Part shown: piece after piece, positions 63,221 to 64,000 of the stretch | How the letters are laid out: each line of letters opens with the position of its first letter | Position numbering within the stretch: position 1 is the stretch's first letter | Assembly (NCBI RefSeq): GCF_001577305.1 | Contig: NZ_CP014518.1 | Span: 3,038,001 to 3,102,000 of the forward strand | Source: Sinomonas atrocyanea | GTDB taxonomy: Bacteria > Actinomycetota > Actinomycetes > Actinomycetales > Micrococcaceae | Length of the DNA stretch: 64,000 bases | Direction: 5' to 3' | The notes under the pieces: generated by a model | The model's input: only the letters and a program-made list of their open reading frames with translations | What the model was told of the DNA's origin: nothing | Databases searched by the model: none | Translations under genes and position numbers: made by a program

Positions 63221-64000
63221 CTAGCCTTTCCTGGTCTGGGCGGCATCCGCCTCGAGGGTTTTGGGGGTGGGGACCCAGCTGACGCGCCGTGTCCCACGGG
63301 CCCAGGCCAGCACGGCCCACAGCGCCGCGGAGCTCTCGATCAGTCCCGCGATCGGAGCAGCCACCACGGCCCTGGCGATCTCGGTCTTCCGGGTGGACCC
63401 GTCCAGGCCGGAATCGGCGAGGTTGTGCCACGCTCCGACGAAGACCGAGCCGATCCACATCATCCCGACCAGGGAGAGCCACGCGCTGGCCGGCCCTGGC
63501 AGGGGCGCGGCCTGATTGAGGTAAATCGAGGCGACCGTCTTCGTGAGGAAGGCCGGAAGGACAGCGAAGGACAGGACCGAGACCACACATCCCATGGCAA
63601 AGGAGGCGATCCGGTAGCGCGTGCCCCAGAGCAGGGCGAATCTCGTCGTCGCGGAGAGCGCCCCGAACCGGCTGCTGCGCTTGAGGTCCGCGAGGCCCTG
63701 CAGCACTCCGAAGACCCAGCGGTACCGCTGCTTGAAGGCACTGCGTACTGAAAAGGGCGGTTGCTCCAGCATGACGCAGCCGTGCCACCCGAAGATGTCC
63801 CCTCCGTACCGGGTGAACGCCTTCATGCCGAACACGTAGTCCTCGGCGATGAACGGCTCGCCGTCCAGGCATCCGATATCCCAGCCGATTTCATTCTCGA
63901 GGGATTCCTCGATCACCAGATTCGATCCGTGGAGGTGGAGCGGAGTTCCCGCCTCCATCACGTGACGGCATTCGTAGCAGCCAATCGGCCGGTTCGCTTC
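63221..64000 (-). CDS. Membrane glycosyltransferase family 2 (C-terminal part; N-terminus beyond window)
   Basis: The frame is open past base 64000, so only about 259 C-terminal residues are seen. GT2 signatures: PFIAEDYVFGM (ED acid), and FKQRYRWVFG (Q-x-x-RW). At least four membrane helices follow. This is the layout of cellulose-synthase-like processive enzymes that make and extrude polysaccharide. The visible GCYECRHVMEAGTPLHLHG lies within the catalytic domain. Product unknown. Confidence 0.85.
   Translation of the reverse strand, partial: EANRPIGCYECRHVMEAGTPLHLHGSNLVIEESLENEIGWDIGCLDGEPFIAEDYVFGMKAFTRYGGDIFGWHGCVMLEQPPFSVRSAFKQRYRWVFGVLQGLADLKRSSRFGALSATTRFALLWGTRYRIASFAMGCVVSVLSFAVLPAFLTKTVASIYLNQAAPLPGPASAWLSLVGMMWIGSVFVGAWHNLADSGLDGSTRKTEIARAVVAAPIAGLIESSAALWAVLAWARGTRRVSWVPTPKTLEADAAQTRKG

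Overview
The window is high-GC DNA of an actinobacterium. The best fit is the Micrococcaceae (Arthrobacter/Sinomonas-like). The pointers are mycothiol genes (mshA and an actinobacterial-type inositol-phosphate synthase), many GTG starts, TANNNT -10 boxes 6-7 nt from start codons (leaderless transcripts), an HspR-like/Hsp20 locus, and EfeO/EfeB-type iron genes. The genus is an inference from gene content; no rRNA or tRNA gene is visible. The content is mostly ordinary chromosome: dense housekeeping and sugar-metabolism operons, with no phage, transposase, integrase or CRISPR array.

Layout. 1-3.9 kb (-): tsaD-rimI-tsaB-tsaE-alr, with 4-nt start/stop overlaps. 4-7.2 kb (+): mshA and fhs. 7.2-11.4 kb: a small helicase-associated-domain protein, a MerR regulator, ino1, small membrane proteins and a diacylglycerol-kinase-like lipid kinase. 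11.46-11.91 kb: a non-coding array of about 155-bp tandem repeats built from 14-bp iterons. 11.9-13.7 kb: stress locus (HspR-like regulator, Hsp20, J-domain protein, unknown). 13.8-16.6 kb: a tartrate/D-malate dehydrogenase-type enzyme and two PRC-barrel proteins, the second probably frameshifted. 16.6-23.1 kb (-): glgX/treX-treY-treZ, glycogen to trehalose. 23.2-24.8 kb: a SigB/F-like sigma factor with a small Cys protein, divergent from a MarR regulator; two matched CTAG-rich palindromes lie between them. 25-34.6 kb: a GAF histidine kinase, then kdpFABCDE with kdpE broken by two frameshifts. 34.6-40.2 kb: VOC proteins, hydrolases and a PEP-synthase/rifampin-phosphotransferase-like enzyme. 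40.2-43.7 kb: a LuxR-type ATPase regulator and a cupin-DUF1059 protein, bracketed by 45-bp direct repeats that copy the 3' end of the upstream gene. 43.7-49.9 kb: NERD protein, LGFP-repeat secreted protein, lipoprotein, and efeO-efeB behind a DtxR-like box. 49.9-56.9 kb (+): a LacI-controlled ABC importer, fructokinase and intracellular GH32 operon for fructosides. 56.9-59 kb: SDR and oxidoreductase genes divergent from tetR over duplicated operators. 59-61.7 kb: LysR divergent from acetoacetate decarboxylase and 3-hydroxybutyrate dehydrogenase. 61.7-64 kb (-): membrane glycosyltransferase (cut by the window edge), small membrane protein and a GH26-like secreted glycosidase.

How the parts work together: ino1 makes inositol-3-phosphate and mshA commits it to mycothiol. 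glgX, treY and treZ convert glycogen to trehalose. The LacI operon imports a fructoside, hydrolyses it inside the cell and phosphorylates the fructose. bdhA and adc would turn 3-hydroxybutyrate into acetone and CO2.

The least explained items are the 14-bp-iteron array, whose repeats match both the Shine-Dalgarno sequence and its 16S complement; the repeat-bounded LuxR-cupin cassette; and the paired palindromes of the marR/sigma promoter region. Three apparent -1 frameshifts, all in G/C runs, could be real decay or base-calling errors.
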